Shown: positions 53,716 through 63,385, numbered from the stretch's first letter. The stretch: 64,000 nucleotides of DNA from CALBPI01 sp942491885 (GCA_942491885.1 CALOCQ010000003.1:186001-250000), one strand, 5' to 3'. Notes: generated from the letters alone by a model not told the origin. Program-made: numbers and translations.

Positions 53716-53768
53716 ACTAGACAGTTCCGTATTTATATTTTAATATCAAACTATACGGTCTAGTATAG
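53711..53768. promoter_or_regulatory. Repeated TetR-type operator region
   Basis: Two near-identical 15-mers, ATCAAACTA-T/G-AC-A/G-GT, start at 53711 and 53745, 34 bases apart. The second continues into CTATAC-GGTCTA-GTATAG, a 6-bp inverted repeat at 53751-53768. It lies in the AT-rich divergent spacer between tetR and the RND operon. Confidence 0.55.
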
Positions 53769-53862
53769 CATCGAACCGGTATGTTACCAGCCTCTCCGAT
53801 GCCCGCACTGCCCGGTGACAAAAGTTCGTCGAATCAAGCACTAACAATAGAGCCCCCAAAAA

Positions 53863-55026
53863 ATGACAATCCTCCTGTCCCGGTTAATTCGTACCCTCGG
53901 CGTTGTCGTCGGCCTGACGCTGATGTCCGGCTGTGGCGCAGACGCACCGGGCGAAGAAGTTGCGCCCAGCGCGCTGATGGTCACGCCATTCAGTGTCGCC
54001 GCGTCGCAGCAGTACAGTGCCGCGCAACGTTTCAGCGGTCAGGTCGAAGCGGCGCGCCAGTCGTCGCTTGGCTTCGAGCTAGGCGGCGAACTCGCGCGTG
54101 TCAGTGTTGATGAGGGAGATGTTGTGGAGGCGGGCGCGGTGCTCGCCAGTCTCGACCGTGCGCGGCTGCTCGCTGCACGCCAGGAGGCGGAGGCGGCCGT
54201 CGCGCAGGCAAAAGCGCAGGCGGAACTGAGCGCTGCGACGTTTGAGCGCGTGCGTGAGGCGCGTGACTTCGATGGCGTGTCCGCACAGGAGCTCGACCAG
54301 GCGCTGGAACAAAAACAACGCGCCGAAGCGAATGCCAGCGCCGCCGGGGCGCGTCTGGCGCGTATCAATATTGATCTTTCCAAGTCGCAATTGCGCGCGC
54401 CTTACGCGGGTTCGATTGTGAATCGTTTCGCGGACGAAGGGCAGGTACTCGGCGCCGGGCAGCCGGTGCTCGAGATTCAGGAATCCGCTGCGCTGGAAGT
54501 CAGGCTTGCTGTCACCGGCGAGGCCGCGACCGCGCTCGTAGAGGGCGCCAAGGTCGACTTATTGATCAATGAGCAACCGGTAGTCGCGACCGTATCGGCC
54601 ATCATCGCGCAACGAAATCTGCGCACGCGCGCGATCGAGGTCATTCTGGAGATTGGCGATGGTGCGGCGGCACGCGTTGGCGATATTGCCGAGCTGAGCT
54701 ACGAGCGCAGCATCCGCGAGCCAGGTTTCTGGGTGCCGTTGGATGCGCTGACCGAGGGCGCGCAGGGCATCTGGAATGTGCTGGCGATACGCGTCGACGA
54801 TGCGGAGCAGGACAAGCAAAACCGGCGCGCCACGGGATCCACGCATGCGCTCGAAAAGCGACCTATCGAGATTCTTTACAAGGAAGCCGATCGTGTTTAC
54901 GTGCGCGGCGCACTGCAGGACGGCGACCTCATTGTTGCCGACGGTCTGCATCGGGTCGTCGCCGGACAAGGCGTGCGCATATCGGAGCAGATGCTGGCCG
55001 AGCGTGAAGACGCGGAGCGCATGTAA
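53863..55026 (+). CDS. RND efflux periplasmic adaptor (membrane fusion protein)
   Basis: 387 residues. Lipobox LMSGC (Cys about 24) anchors it to the inner membrane. MFP layout: SGQVEAARQSSLGFELGGELARVSVDEGDVVEAGAVLASLD (lipoyl half), an Ala/Glu-rich alpha hairpin (about 95-155), LRAPYAGSIVNRFADEGQVLGAGQPVLEI (second lipoyl half), then beta-barrel and membrane-proximal domains. It links the pump to the outer-membrane channel. Its stop overlaps the pump start by one base (TAATG). Confidence 0.92.
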   Translation: MTILLSRLIRTLGVVVGLTLMSGCGADAPGEEVAPSALMVTPFSVAASQQYSAAQRFSGQVEAARQSSLGFELGGELARVSVDEGDVVEAGAVLASLDRARLLAARQEAEAAVAQAKAQAELSAATFERVREARDFDGVSAQELDQALEQKQRAEANASAAGARLARINIDLSKSQLRAPYAGSIVNRFADEGQVLGAGQPVLEIQESAALEVRLAVTGEAATALVEGAKVDLLINEQPVVATVSAIIAQRNLRTRAIEVILEIGDGAAARVGDIAELSYERSIREPGFWVPLDALTEGAQGIWNVLAIRVDDAEQDKQNRRATGSTHALEKRPIEILYKEADRVYVRGALQDGDLIVADGLHRVVAGQGVRISEQMLAEREDAERM

Positions 55027-58000
55027 TGAGCCGTGAGCACAAAGTAAGCGGCGTGTCTGCTTTGGCAGAGCGTCTGTTCGCCAACAAGTATCTGCTCTGG
55101 TTGTCCGTCGTTATCATCCTGATGGCCGGCTATTCTGCGCTGACGACACTGCCGCGTATCGAAGACCCGCGCATCACCAATCGTTATCCGAATGTTATTA
55201 CTGTGCTGCCCGGCGCATCTGCTGAGCGCATTGAAGCGCTGGTAACCGAGAAACTCGAGGAAGCACTCGAAGAGCTCTCCGAGATCAAGACGATCGAGTC
55301 GGTGTCGCGTAACAGCATTTCGGTGCTGTCGATAGAGCTACAGGACGATGTCGGACCCGGGCAGAACGAACAGGTCTTTTCCAAGATTCGCGATCGTATT
55401 GCCGACGTGTCGCCGACGCTGCCCGAGGGTACGCAAGAGCCTGTGTTTGACGACAAGATCGAGGCGGTTGCCTTCAGCGTTTTAGTTGCTTTGCGCTGGA
55501 CACAGCCGGGTGAGCCGCCGTTGGGGCTGATGTACCGGTTGTCGGACCAGCTGGCCGAAGACTTGCGCGCGATTCCGGGTACCGAGATCGTACGTTTCTA
55601 TGGCGCGCCGGAGGAGGAGATCAGCGTTTCCGTTGAGCCGGAAGTGCTGGCGCAGATGGGTTTATCCGCGGCCGATGTCGCGCGGCTGATTTCGGCCGGC
55701 GACCCTAAACTGCCGGCGGGCGCATTGCGCAGTGAAAATCGCAGCTTATTCGTCGAAGTCGAGGGCGAACTCGACTCCGTCGCCGCGGTTGCCGCGATTC
55801 CGCTGATAGGTAACGAAGCCGGCGGCGCTATAAGGTTGGGCGATGTGGCTGACGTGCGGCGCGGCTGGCAGCAGCCGCCCGCCCAGATCGCCTGGACCAA
55901 CGGCGCCCGCAGCATAATGCTCGGTGTGCGTACCAAGGACGATATCCGCCTCGACAAATGGGCGGTCGTCGCGCGTGAACGCATTCATTCCTTCAATGAA
56001 TCGCTGGGGCTGGGTGCCGAGGCGAGCATCATTTTCGATCAAAGCCTTTACACCGAGGCGCGACTCGCCAGCCTGGGTGGCAACCTGCTCGCCGGTGCGC
56101 TGGTCGTCATGCTGGTTGTGTTCGTCGGTATGGGCTGGCGCGCGGCACTCATCGTTGGATCGGCGCTACCATTGTCGGCGTCAATCGCGTTGTTCGGTCT
56201 CGGCCCTACCGGTCAGCAGATCCACCAGATGAGTATTTTCGGCATGATCGTTGCGATCGGCCTGCTTATCGATGCCGCGATTGTCATGACCGATGAGGTC
56301 AAGAAACATCTCGACGCCGGCAGCGAACGTATCGCCGCGTTACGTCATGCGATTGCGCATCTATTCGTGCCCCTGTTGGCGTCCACGCTGACCACCGTGC
56401 TCGGGTTCATGCCGGTATTCCTGCTGCCCGGTGCGATTGGTGATTTTGTCGGACCCATCGCAATCTCTGTGGTGCTCGCGCTCACCGCATCCTTCTTCCT
56501 TTCGGTGACGATTATTCCCACACTTGCGGCGATGTTTATCCGTCGCTGCGAGCCCGGTCAGACACGCAACTGGTGGAGCGATGGCGCCGAAAGCCAGCGC
56601 CTGACCAGCGCTTATCGCAAGTTGGTCACGGCGGCTGTGCGCCGGCCCGTGGTGACGATTGTTGCCTGCCTTGTACTACCGATCGCCGGTTTCGTGCTGG
56701 CAGGTACGCTAGGCCAGCAGTTTTTTCCGGCAGCGGATCGCGACCAGTTTGAGATTCAGGTCTGGATGCCGTCAGGCACGTCCATTGAGAAGACCAGCGC
56801 ACTGTCGCGAGAAATCGATGAGCGGCTCGTCTCCGAGGCGGGAATCACCGATGTGCACTGGCTGGTGGGCCACAGTTTCCCGACCATTTATTACAACCGC
56901 GTCATGACCAATCGCGACGACAGCGCCTATGCTCAGGCTATCGTCTTTACCGACACCATCGCGCGAGCCGCCGCGCTGACACGCGCGTTAAACAGTGAGC
57001 TCAGCGACGCATTTCCGCAGGCGAGAATCGTCGTCGGGCCGTACTCGCAGGGGCCGCCCGTCACCGCGCCGGTCGGCTTTCGTATCGAGGGTCCGGATAT
57101 CGCCACGCTTGTCCGGCTGGGTGATGAGTTACGCCAGATCATGCACACCGTGCCGGAAATCATTCAAACCAAGACATCGATCATCGGCGGCGAGCCGAAG
57201 TTGTCATTCGTCGTTGATGAAGTGGCGGTGCGTCAGGCGGGTCTGACGTTGCGCGACGTCGCCGCACAGATGCAGGCAAACCTCGAGGGCCAGACGGGCG
57301 GTTCAGTACGCGAGGGTCGCGAAGAGCTGCCCGTGCGTATCCGCTACACGTCGGCCGCGCGCGACAACATCGAACGCGTCGCAGCGACCAAGCTCGTGGT
57401 GGATGGTCGGACCATCAGCGCGCAAAATGTTGGTGAGCTTGAGCTGGTGCCGGAGTCGGGCGCGATCTCGCGCGAGAACAGTGTGCGTGCGAACAAGGTG
57501 TTCGGTTATATCCGCGCCGATGCGCTTGCCGTCGATGTATCAAACCGTATTGCCGAGAAGCTGGATGAAAGCGGCTTCACGCTGCCGCCTGGTTATCGGC
57601 TGATGGGTGAGGGCGACAGTAACGAACAGGCGAATGCGATCGGCAAGCTGACGACGTATTTGCCTATTCTGTTGTTGCTGATGCTCGCAACCATCATCCT
57701 TTCATTCCGCAGTATCCGGCTCGCCGCAGTTATTGCCGTTGTGGCCATCCTGTCAGTCGGACTTGGCATGTTGAGTCTTTGGATCGGCGGCTATGCGCGT
57801 GGCTTTAATGCCATCATAGGTACTGCCGGTCTGATCGGTGTCGCGATAAACGGCACGATCGTGGTCATCGCCGCGATCCGTGCGGACGCCGGCGCCTGTG
57901 TCGGCGATTGCGAAGGCATTGTTGAGCAAACCGTCGGTGCAACGCGCCACATCGTCTCGACCGTATTCACGACGATCGGCGGTTTTGTGCCATTGATCGT

Positions 58001-58169
58001 CTTCAGTGGCGGGGATTTCTGGCCGCCACTGGCTATCGTGATCGCCGGCGGCGTCGGGTTCTCGATAACCCTGTCGTTGTTCTTTACGCCGGCCGTCTAT
58101 CGGCTGCTATGCATTCTCGGTGAAAGGACGCGCCACCCCCTGGCGCCGGCCGAGGTGGTTGTGACATGA
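55026..58169 (+). CDS. RND efflux inner-membrane pump (AcrB family)
   Basis: 1047 residues, the AcrB architecture: twelve membrane helices and two large periplasmic loops. N-term LLWLSVVIILMAGYSALTTLPRIEDPRIT and QDDVGPGQNEQVFSKIRDRI motifs. Proton relay in TM4 reads GLLIDAAIVMTDEV: the first Asp is kept, but the second is Ala; the TM10 region reads GVAINGTIVVIAA, so the Lys of AcrB is Ile. This relay pattern occurs in some RND subfamilies. Drug range cannot be predicted. Stop overlaps the outer-membrane factor start (ATGA). Confidence 0.93.
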   Translation: MSREHKVSGVSALAERLFANKYLLWLSVVIILMAGYSALTTLPRIEDPRITNRYPNVITVLPGASAERIEALVTEKLEEALEELSEIKTIESVSRNSISVLSIELQDDVGPGQNEQVFSKIRDRIADVSPTLPEGTQEPVFDDKIEAVAFSVLVALRWTQPGEPPLGLMYRLSDQLAEDLRAIPGTEIVRFYGAPEEEISVSVEPEVLAQMGLSAADVARLISAGDPKLPAGALRSENRSLFVEVEGELDSVAAVAAIPLIGNEAGGAIRLGDVADVRRGWQQPPAQIAWTNGARSIMLGVRTKDDIRLDKWAVVARERIHSFNESLGLGAEASIIFDQSLYTEARLASLGGNLLAGALVVMLVVFVGMGWRAALIVGSALPLSASIALFGLGPTGQQIHQMSIFGMIVAIGLLIDAAIVMTDEVKKHLDAGSERIAALRHAIAHLFVPLLASTLTTVLGFMPVFLLPGAIGDFVGPIAISVVLALTASFFLSVTIIPTLAAMFIRRCEPGQTRNWWSDGAESQRLTSAYRKLVTAAVRRPVVTIVACLVLPIAGFVLAGTLGQQFFPAADRDQFEIQVWMPSGTSIEKTSALSREIDERLVSEAGITDVHWLVGHSFPTIYYNRVMTNRDDSAYAQAIVFTDTIARAAALTRALNSELSDAFPQARIVVGPYSQGPPVTAPVGFRIEGPDIATLVRLGDELRQIMHTVPEIIQTKTSIIGGEPKLSFVVDEVAVRQAGLTLRDVAAQMQANLEGQTGGSVREGREELPVRIRYTSAARDNIERVAATKLVVDGRTISAQNVGELELVPESGAISRENSVRANKVFGYIRADALAVDVSNRIAEKLDESGFTLPPGYRLMGEGDSNEQANAIGKLTTYLPILLLLMLATIILSFRSIRLAAVIAVVAILSVGLGMLSLWIGGYARGFNAIIGTAGLIGVAINGTIVVIAAIRADAGACVGDCEGIVEQTVGATRHIVSTVFTTIGGFVPLIVFSGGDFWPPLAIVIAGGVGFSITLSLFFTPAVYRLLCILGERTRHPLAPAEVVVT

Positions 58170-59590
58170 GCCGGCTGCGTTGTCTGTGCGGGATCATTGC
58201 GACGCTGATGCTCGGCGCATGCGCCGTTGGTCCTGACTATGACCGACCCGATTTCGGCGATGATGCGCAATGGCGCGATGACGCCAGCGAGTCGCCAACG
58301 CAGGAGGTGCGACTCGATTGGTGGCGGTCATTCGACGACCCGCAATTGACAGCGCTGGTCGAGCGCGCCGTGGCGGGCAATCGTGATCTGCAAGGCGCGC
58401 TCGCAAGAATTAACGAGGCGCGTGCCGGTAGTGCCGCAGCCAGAGGCGCGCGTTTACCGGCGGTTGCTGCCGATCTGCGCTACACGTGGTTTGAGCAAAG
58501 CCTCGAGTCGCCCGCAAACGCGTCCGCGCTCATACGCTCGGGTCTGATCCCGCGCGAGGGTGAGTTCTACAACGCCACGCTGGAATCCAGCTGGGAGCTT
58601 GACCTGTTCGGCAATCTTTCGCGCCGCGTAGAACGCGCCGATGCCGATGCCGCACTTGCGGCAGCGAACTTTGATGCGGTGCAATTGCAGGTGATTGCCG
58701 AGACTGTCGACGCCTACAGCGACTGGCAGAGTTTCGCGCGTCGGTTGATGGTTGCCGAGCGCAACGTAGCGTTGCAACAGCGCACGCTCGACATTATCGA
58801 GGGCAAAGTACGGCTCGGTTTGGCGCGGCGTTTAGATGAGGTGCGCGCGGCCTCTGCGCTGGCGGAATTGCGCGCGCAGCTGCCAACGCTGGCTGCGGCC
58901 AAAGACGGTGCACGCGAACGCCTCGCCGTGCTGCTCGGGACAGTGTCGCAGGCGATCGAGTTGACTGTGAACACGACGGCGGGCGAAATGCCGGCGAGCG
59001 TTGCTGTCGGGACCAAGGCGGATCTGTTGCGGCGCCGACCGGACGTGCGTCTCGCTGAGGCTGCGTTGATCGGCGCAGTCGCGGATCAGGGCATTGCCAG
59101 TGCTGCGTTCTTCCCGAGCTTGACCTTGACGGCCAGCGGTGGCTTTGAAGCCGGCGATGTCGGGGCATTGCTGAGTGGCGATGCGCGAAGTATCGGCATT
59201 GTGCCGTTCGTACGCTGGCCACTTTTTCAGGGTGGCCGTTTGCGCGCGGCGCTGGCTGCTGCGGATGCTCGCGAGCAGCAGGCAATGGCAAGTTATGAGC
59301 AGTCAGTGTTGCGTGCATTCGCGGATACCGAAACGGCACTATCTGCGTTTGCGGCGGCACGGCTCTCGGTAGTTGAGTTGGCTAAAGCGGCGACGCTCGC
59401 CGCCGAAGCCGAATCGCTGGCGAACAAGCTATATGGCCAGGGGCTGAGTGACTATCTGACCCTGCTGGTTGCCCAGCGCCAGCTCGCGATCGTCGACGAT
59501 GCGCTGATTGTTGCCGAAAACCGCGTTATGCTTTCAACGACGCGGTTGTATAAATCGCTGGGAGGCGGTTGGGCTACAGGGCAGGATTAA
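58166..59590 (+). CDS. Outer-membrane efflux lipoprotein (NodT/OprM family)
   Basis: 474 residues. Lipobox MLGAC (Cys about 18), AVGPDYDRPDF, then the two TolC-like halves: DWWRSFDDPQLTALVERAVAGNRDLQGALARINEARAG and the second WELDLFGNLSRRVERADADAALAAANFD, with ADLLRRRPDVRLAEAALIGAVADQGIASAAFFPSLTLTASGGF and the coiled-coil helix hairpins. Trimeric channel for the pump encoded upstream. Third gene of the tripartite operon. Confidence 0.94.
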   Translation: MSRLRCLCGIIATLMLGACAVGPDYDRPDFGDDAQWRDDASESPTQEVRLDWWRSFDDPQLTALVERAVAGNRDLQGALARINEARAGSAAARGARLPAVAADLRYTWFEQSLESPANASALIRSGLIPREGEFYNATLESSWELDLFGNLSRRVERADADAALAAANFDAVQLQVIAETVDAYSDWQSFARRLMVAERNVALQQRTLDIIEGKVRLGLARRLDEVRAASALAELRAQLPTLAAAKDGARERLAVLLGTVSQAIELTVNTTAGEMPASVAVGTKADLLRRRPDVRLAEAALIGAVADQGIASAAFFPSLTLTASGGFEAGDVGALLSGDARSIGIVPFVRWPLFQGGRLRAALAAADAREQQAMASYEQSVLRAFADTETALSAFAAARLSVVELAKAATLAAEAESLANKLYGQGLSDYLTLLVAQRQLAIVDDALIVAENRVMLSTTRLYKSLGGGWATGQD

Positions 59591-59592
59591 CG

Positions 59593-59979
59593 GTGGAACG
59601 ACCGAACAGATTTATGCGGGTTTTGATGCCGGTACTCGGTGTGTTGCTTAGCGTTGCGGCGGCTTTCGGGCTCGTATCGTTCGTCTCGTTGCTGTTGTAT
59701 GTGGGCGATGGTCAGTTTGTGCTGCCGATCCTGCTCGATTTCGGTCTCGTTGCACTTTGTCTGATATGTGTTCTTGTCGCCGGGTTGAGCCTGATCTGGT
59801 CTTCGTTTTCCGGTCGCAGCCGTGACCTGATTCCCGGCGCAACGCTTTACTTGCTCGGGCTGTTCCTGCTGATGCTCGGCGTCCAGGCGATGCTCGTGCC
59901 TGGCGGGCTTATTGGCATTGTTGCGGTGGTAATCGGCGCGCTGATTATCATTGCGGAATACCGTCTGGATGTGTTGTGA
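59593..59979 (+). CDS. Small four-helix membrane protein of the RND operon
   Basis: 128 residues from GTG (VERPNRFM) or 121 from the ATG at 59614; four hydrophobic helices (MPVLGVLLSVAAAFGLVSFVSLLL, VLPILLDFGLVALCLICVLVAGLSLIW, ATLYLLGLFLLMLGVQAML and LIGIVAVVIGALIIIAE). It begins three bases after the outer-membrane factor stop, so it is translated from the same transcript. No family known to me; perhaps an accessory membrane subunit. Confidence 0.6.
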   Translation: MERPNRFMRVLMPVLGVLLSVAAAFGLVSFVSLLLYVGDGQFVLPILLDFGLVALCLICVLVAGLSLIWSSFSGRSRDLIPGATLYLLGLFLLMLGVQAMLVPGGLIGIVAVVIGALIIIAEYRLDVL

Positions 59980-60080
59980 CAGCCTGCCCATTTGCGCTGC
60001 GCGAAACGCTCGATGAATTTTCCGGCGTGCACATGTTATGCCGCGCAAGTGCGCCGCGACAAAAAACTTCTGCTCTGCGG

Positions 60081-60932
60081 TTAGCCGAGTCCTGATCGCT
60101 CGATCAGCGCCTCAAGCGCTTCGGCGCATCCCGCATCAATCTTTCCTGTAGCGAGATCATCCGCTCTCGTCTTGCCTCTGTTGATCAGGAATAACGGCTT
60201 GTCTTGTTCGCTGCAGCGGCGGGCGAAGCGAAATCCCGAAAACACCATCAGCGATGAACCGACGACGATCATGCCGTCACACTGATCGACCGCGTCATAG
60301 GCATCGATAACGCGCCGGCGGGGAACGTTCTCACCGAAGAAAACGACCTCCGGCTTCACAATGCCGCCACAACGCGGGCAGTCTGCGAGATTAAAGTCAG
60401 CATAATCTGCGTTGTTAATAATGGCATCGCCGTCGGGCGCATCGCGGGCATCGGCGACCTTTTCAAACCATTCGGGATTAAGTTCGGCGATGTGGTGCTG
60501 CCAATCGGCCCGTGGCTGCAATAGCTCACACTGCTGGCAGCGAACTTCGTCCAGTCGACCATGCAGGTCGATGACATCCTCTGCGCCGGCCTTCTGGTGA
60601 AGCCCGTCTACGTTTTGGGTTATCAGGCGTTGTACACGACCGGCGACCTGCAGTGTCGTCAGTGAATGGTGTGCGTTGCCGGGTCTCGCACCGGCCATTC
60701 GCGGCCAGCCAAGCATGCTGCGCGCCCAGTAGCGTTGCCGGATAGCCGGATCGGCCATAAAGTCGTTGAACATCACCGGCCGGGCATGTTTCCAGTCACC
60801 GTTGCTGTCGCGATAGTCAGGAATGCCGGAATCGGTGCTGCAGCCGGCACCGGTCAGGACCGTAAACCTGCGCCCGTCCGACAGCATGCGCGCAAGCGAC
60901 TCAAGTGCGGCGCTGCTGCTTGTCGCCGTCAT
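60081..60932 (-). CDS. Sir2-family NAD-dependent protein deacylase
   Basis: 283 residues. NAD-binding GAGCSTDSGIPDYR (28-41), TQNVDGLH (105-112), catalytic His124 in DLHGRLDE, zinc cysteines C132/C135 and C185/C188, and the C-terminal VVGSSLMVFSGFRF and LINRGKT. The GAGCSTDSGIPDYR plus the relatively long zinc module fit class II (SIRT4-like) sirtuins, which remove lipoyl or acyl groups. Cytoplasmic. The small gene upstream overlaps its start by four bases. Confidence 0.93.
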   Translation of the reverse strand: MTATSSSAALESLARMLSDGRRFTVLTGAGCSTDSGIPDYRDSNGDWKHARPVMFNDFMADPAIRQRYWARSMLGWPRMAGARPGNAHHSLTTLQVAGRVQRLITQNVDGLHQKAGAEDVIDLHGRLDEVRCQQCELLQPRADWQHHIAELNPEWFEKVADARDAPDGDAIINNADYADFNLADCPRCGGIVKPEVVFFGENVPRRRVIDAYDAVDQCDGMIVVGSSLMVFSGFRFARRCSEQDKPLFLINRGKTRADDLATGKIDAGCAEALEALIERSGLG

Positions 60933-61165
60933 ATGACCATCTCCATCATGTCTGCATGTGCGCTGCTCAGAAGCGCAAGATGCAAGTCTGCGTTTGCGGT
61001 TTGCTGTGCATAAGGCACAAAACCCTCACGAATCCGGCTTTCGCCATTGTTGTCGATCGCGATCAGACGACTGTCGGGTGCGATGCGAAAACTATCGCGC
61101 CGTGAGCCGCGATTCGGGCGGGGCGGATTGCGGGATGAGACATAAAGGGGCGATGCATCCGTCAT
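60929..61165 (-). CDS. Small hypothetical protein overlapping the sirtuin gene
   Basis: 78 residues (MTDASPLYVSSRNPPRPNRGSRRDSF...) with no signal peptide; the basic N-terminus is followed by IAPDSRLIAIDNNGESRIREGFVPYAQQ. Its stop and the sirtuin ATG overlap (ATGA), the usual sign of coupled translation. The opposite strand also carries open frames here, and the ribosome site is weak. Unknown family; it may be a regulator or substrate of the deacylase. Confidence 0.45.
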   Translation of the reverse strand: MTDASPLYVSSRNPPRPNRGSRRDSFRIAPDSRLIAIDNNGESRIREGFVPYAQQTANADLHLALLSSAHADMMEMVI

Positions 61166-61495
61166 TTCAAGGTCTTGTAGCTTTTAGGACTTAGGATCAT
61201 TTAGAAGAATTTAATAGCATTTCGTGATTTTTATCGGCTTTTTCAGCGTGAGCGATATCGGCTAGAGTATCCGGCGGTGGCATCACGCCTGAAAAAAGGA
61301 TGACGTTAATCGGTGTTGTGATCAACATAACGCAATTGCGTTACCTCGCGTGGGGTGGAAAAGCGGCCTGATCGGCCAGCTTCTTCAATGTTTTTTACAA
61401 AATATTTTTGATGTCATGTGATAACCGTCACGGACGGGCTGTCGCCGTTCGAATACGGTTAATATCCAACTGAATAGTCGGCGGAAGCTCTGGCC
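61166..61495. other. Intergenic region upstream of the histidine kinase gene
   Basis: 330 bases with no gene that I can support. It holds a perfect 16-bp palindrome at 61328-61343, an AT-rich block (about 61391-61411), and CCGT-TCGAAT-ACGG (61447-61460), which may be control elements of the kinase gene. Confidence 0.6.
61328..61343. promoter_or_regulatory. 16-bp perfect palindrome, possible operator
   Basis: TAACGCAATTGCGTTA reads identically on both strands in the divergent region between the sirtuin unit and the kinase gene, about 150 bases upstream of the kinase start. It is likely a dimeric regulator site. Confidence 0.5.
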
Positions 61496-63385
61496 ATGTT
61501 CAAGAAAATACTCATTGCACTGATTGCGATGTCAATCGTCGTTTTGCTCGCGATTCTCGTCAGAGAGTCGCGCTCGGTAAGCGCGCAGTTCTATATCGAC
61601 TATAGCAACTACGTATCCGTTTTGCGTCAGGGTCAGCGTGACTATGAGACGTTGAGCGACACGCTTGGTGCTGTCGTCCGCCAGGCCGCGCCGGTACCCG
61701 ATACGGTCAAGACATTGACCGGGCGACTCGATCAGGGTGTTGAGACATTGCGGGCGCCAGCCACTAGTTTGCGTAGTGATGCCGTCGACGCCGCGGCACG
61801 CGATTATGCCGACGCCACCGCGTTGGCCCGGCAAGAGGTCAAGTCATTTGGTCAGGCACAACAACTCCTGACACGCGAGGCATCAGTGCTGCGTGTCGAT
61901 GCTCCGGGCGTCGTTCGTTCCCTCAGGGATCGCGGCCGCGAAGCGTTTTCCCAGTCCTTGTTCGGCCTGACAGTCGATATGCTCGACTACGCCACCGGCG
62001 AGTCCGAACTGCCGGTAGAAGAACTACAGCGCCGCCTCGATGAAGTGAGCGCCGAGGCGGCGACGGGTCGTCCCGCCGTAGGCCTCGAAAAGATTCTTGA
62101 ATCGGCCGCGACGACATTGCGTCTCAGGGCTGATGCGCAGTCTGCGATGACAGCGCTAGCCGCGAGCGGCTATCCGGCTGCCTCTCAGGCACTTTACGAT
62201 TCCGTGGCAAAGATGAACGCAAGCATTACTTCGCGCGCCGATCGTGCGCGCTTGTTGCTGGCCGCAGTTTGTGTGTTGTTGATTCTTGGCATCACGCTGA
62301 TCGGGTTACGCCTGCGGCAGAGTAATGAAACGCTGGCTGAAACTAACGCCGAGCTTGAGCAGTTCAACGTGTCTTTGGAAGAGCGCGTTGCGGAGCGCAC
62401 GCGCGAGCTGAGCTCGGCCTACGAGGAACTCAAAGAGTCTCAGGCGCAGTTAGTACAGGCGGAGAAGATGTCTTCGTTGGGTGAGCTGGTCGCCGGTATC
62501 AGCCACGAAATCAATACGCCACTCTGGTACTTGCTGAGCAATACGACACTCATCAAGGAGCGGCTGGCCAGTTTTAATAATTTCGTCAGGATATCTGACG
62601 ACATGCTGCAGATGCTTAAGGCGGGTGGCAATGACAAAGAGGCGTTTGTGACTCAATTGCGTAAGCTCGACCATGCGCTGAACCGCGATGGCCTGCGCGA
62701 CGACCTCGAGGAGAGTAACGATCTGCTTGATGACTCTGTCGAGGGTCTGGAGCAGTTGTCCGAAATGGCGCAGTCGTTGAAAGACTTCAGCCGCCTTGAT
62801 CGTGCGGCTGTCGATGCAGTTAACCTCAATGACGGGCTCGAGAAAACGCTTGTCATCTCACGCAACGTGCTGAAAGGTACCGTCACGGTCGAGAAGGAAC
62901 TCGGTGAGTTGCCCGATGTATCCTGTTCACCAAGCCAGATCAACCAGGTGCTGTTGAACCTGATCAAGAACGCCTCCGATGCGATGGGCAAAAAAGGCGT
63001 GCTGACCCTGAAAACCTGGGCTGACGATGAGTTCGTCAATCTCAGCGTGTCTGATACCGGCAGCGGTATCGACGCGGAAACAATGTCTAAAATTCGCGAT
63101 CCGTTCTTTACCACCAAGGAAGTGGGTAAGGGCACCGGTCTCGGGCTTTCGATCAGCCAGAAGATCATTGATTCACACAATGGTCACCTGGATATTGAGT
63201 CAACGCCCGGTAAAGGCTCGACATTTACATTGCGGCTTCCGCTCGGAGCAGAGGCAGCGCAGAGTGATATGGCGAGAGAACTGGCCGATCTGGAAAAATT
63301 TGAGCAAGAGCACGGTGACGTGTTTGACCAATCGCAAGGTGACGATGAGAATGAACTCATATTCGCGAACGAGAAATCTGCGTAG
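61496..63385 (+). CDS. DAHL-type sensor histidine kinase
   Basis: 629 residues. Membrane helix 1 (about 5-22) and helix 2 (about 255-275) enclose a periplasmic helical sensor domain with repeated Ala/Arg-rich helices (about 25-250), like the DAHL domain. A coiled coil (AELEQFNVSLEERVAERTRELSSAYEELKESQAQLVQAEKM) leads to HisKA with His337 in GISHEINTPLW. A large acidic insert (about 350-430) follows before the N box NLIKNASDAM, G1 SDTGSGID, F box DPFFTTK and G2 GTGLGLSI. The C-term tail is acidic. It precedes a response regulator by 13 bases. Confidence 0.93.
   Translation: MFKKILIALIAMSIVVLLAILVRESRSVSAQFYIDYSNYVSVLRQGQRDYETLSDTLGAVVRQAAPVPDTVKTLTGRLDQGVETLRAPATSLRSDAVDAAARDYADATALARQEVKSFGQAQQLLTREASVLRVDAPGVVRSLRDRGREAFSQSLFGLTVDMLDYATGESELPVEELQRRLDEVSAEAATGRPAVGLEKILESAATTLRLRADAQSAMTALAASGYPAASQALYDSVAKMNASITSRADRARLLLAAVCVLLILGITLIGLRLRQSNETLAETNAELEQFNVSLEERVAERTRELSSAYEELKESQAQLVQAEKMSSLGELVAGISHEINTPLWYLLSNTTLIKERLASFNNFVRISDDMLQMLKAGGNDKEAFVTQLRKLDHALNRDGLRDDLEESNDLLDDSVEGLEQLSEMAQSLKDFSRLDRAAVDAVNLNDGLEKTLVISRNVLKGTVTVEKELGELPDVSCSPSQINQVLLNLIKNASDAMGKKGVLTLKTWADDEFVNLSVSDTGSGIDAETMSKIRDPFFTTKEVGKGTGLGLSISQKIIDSHNGHLDIESTPGKGSTFTLRLPLGAEAAQSDMARELADLEKFEQEHGDVFDQSQGDDENELIFANEKSA

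Noticed and set aside
60958..61194. Plus-strand small frame opposite the 78-residue gene
   Set aside because: Cys/Arg-rich composition without ribosome site; the minus-strand frame has an ATGA overlap with the sirtuin.
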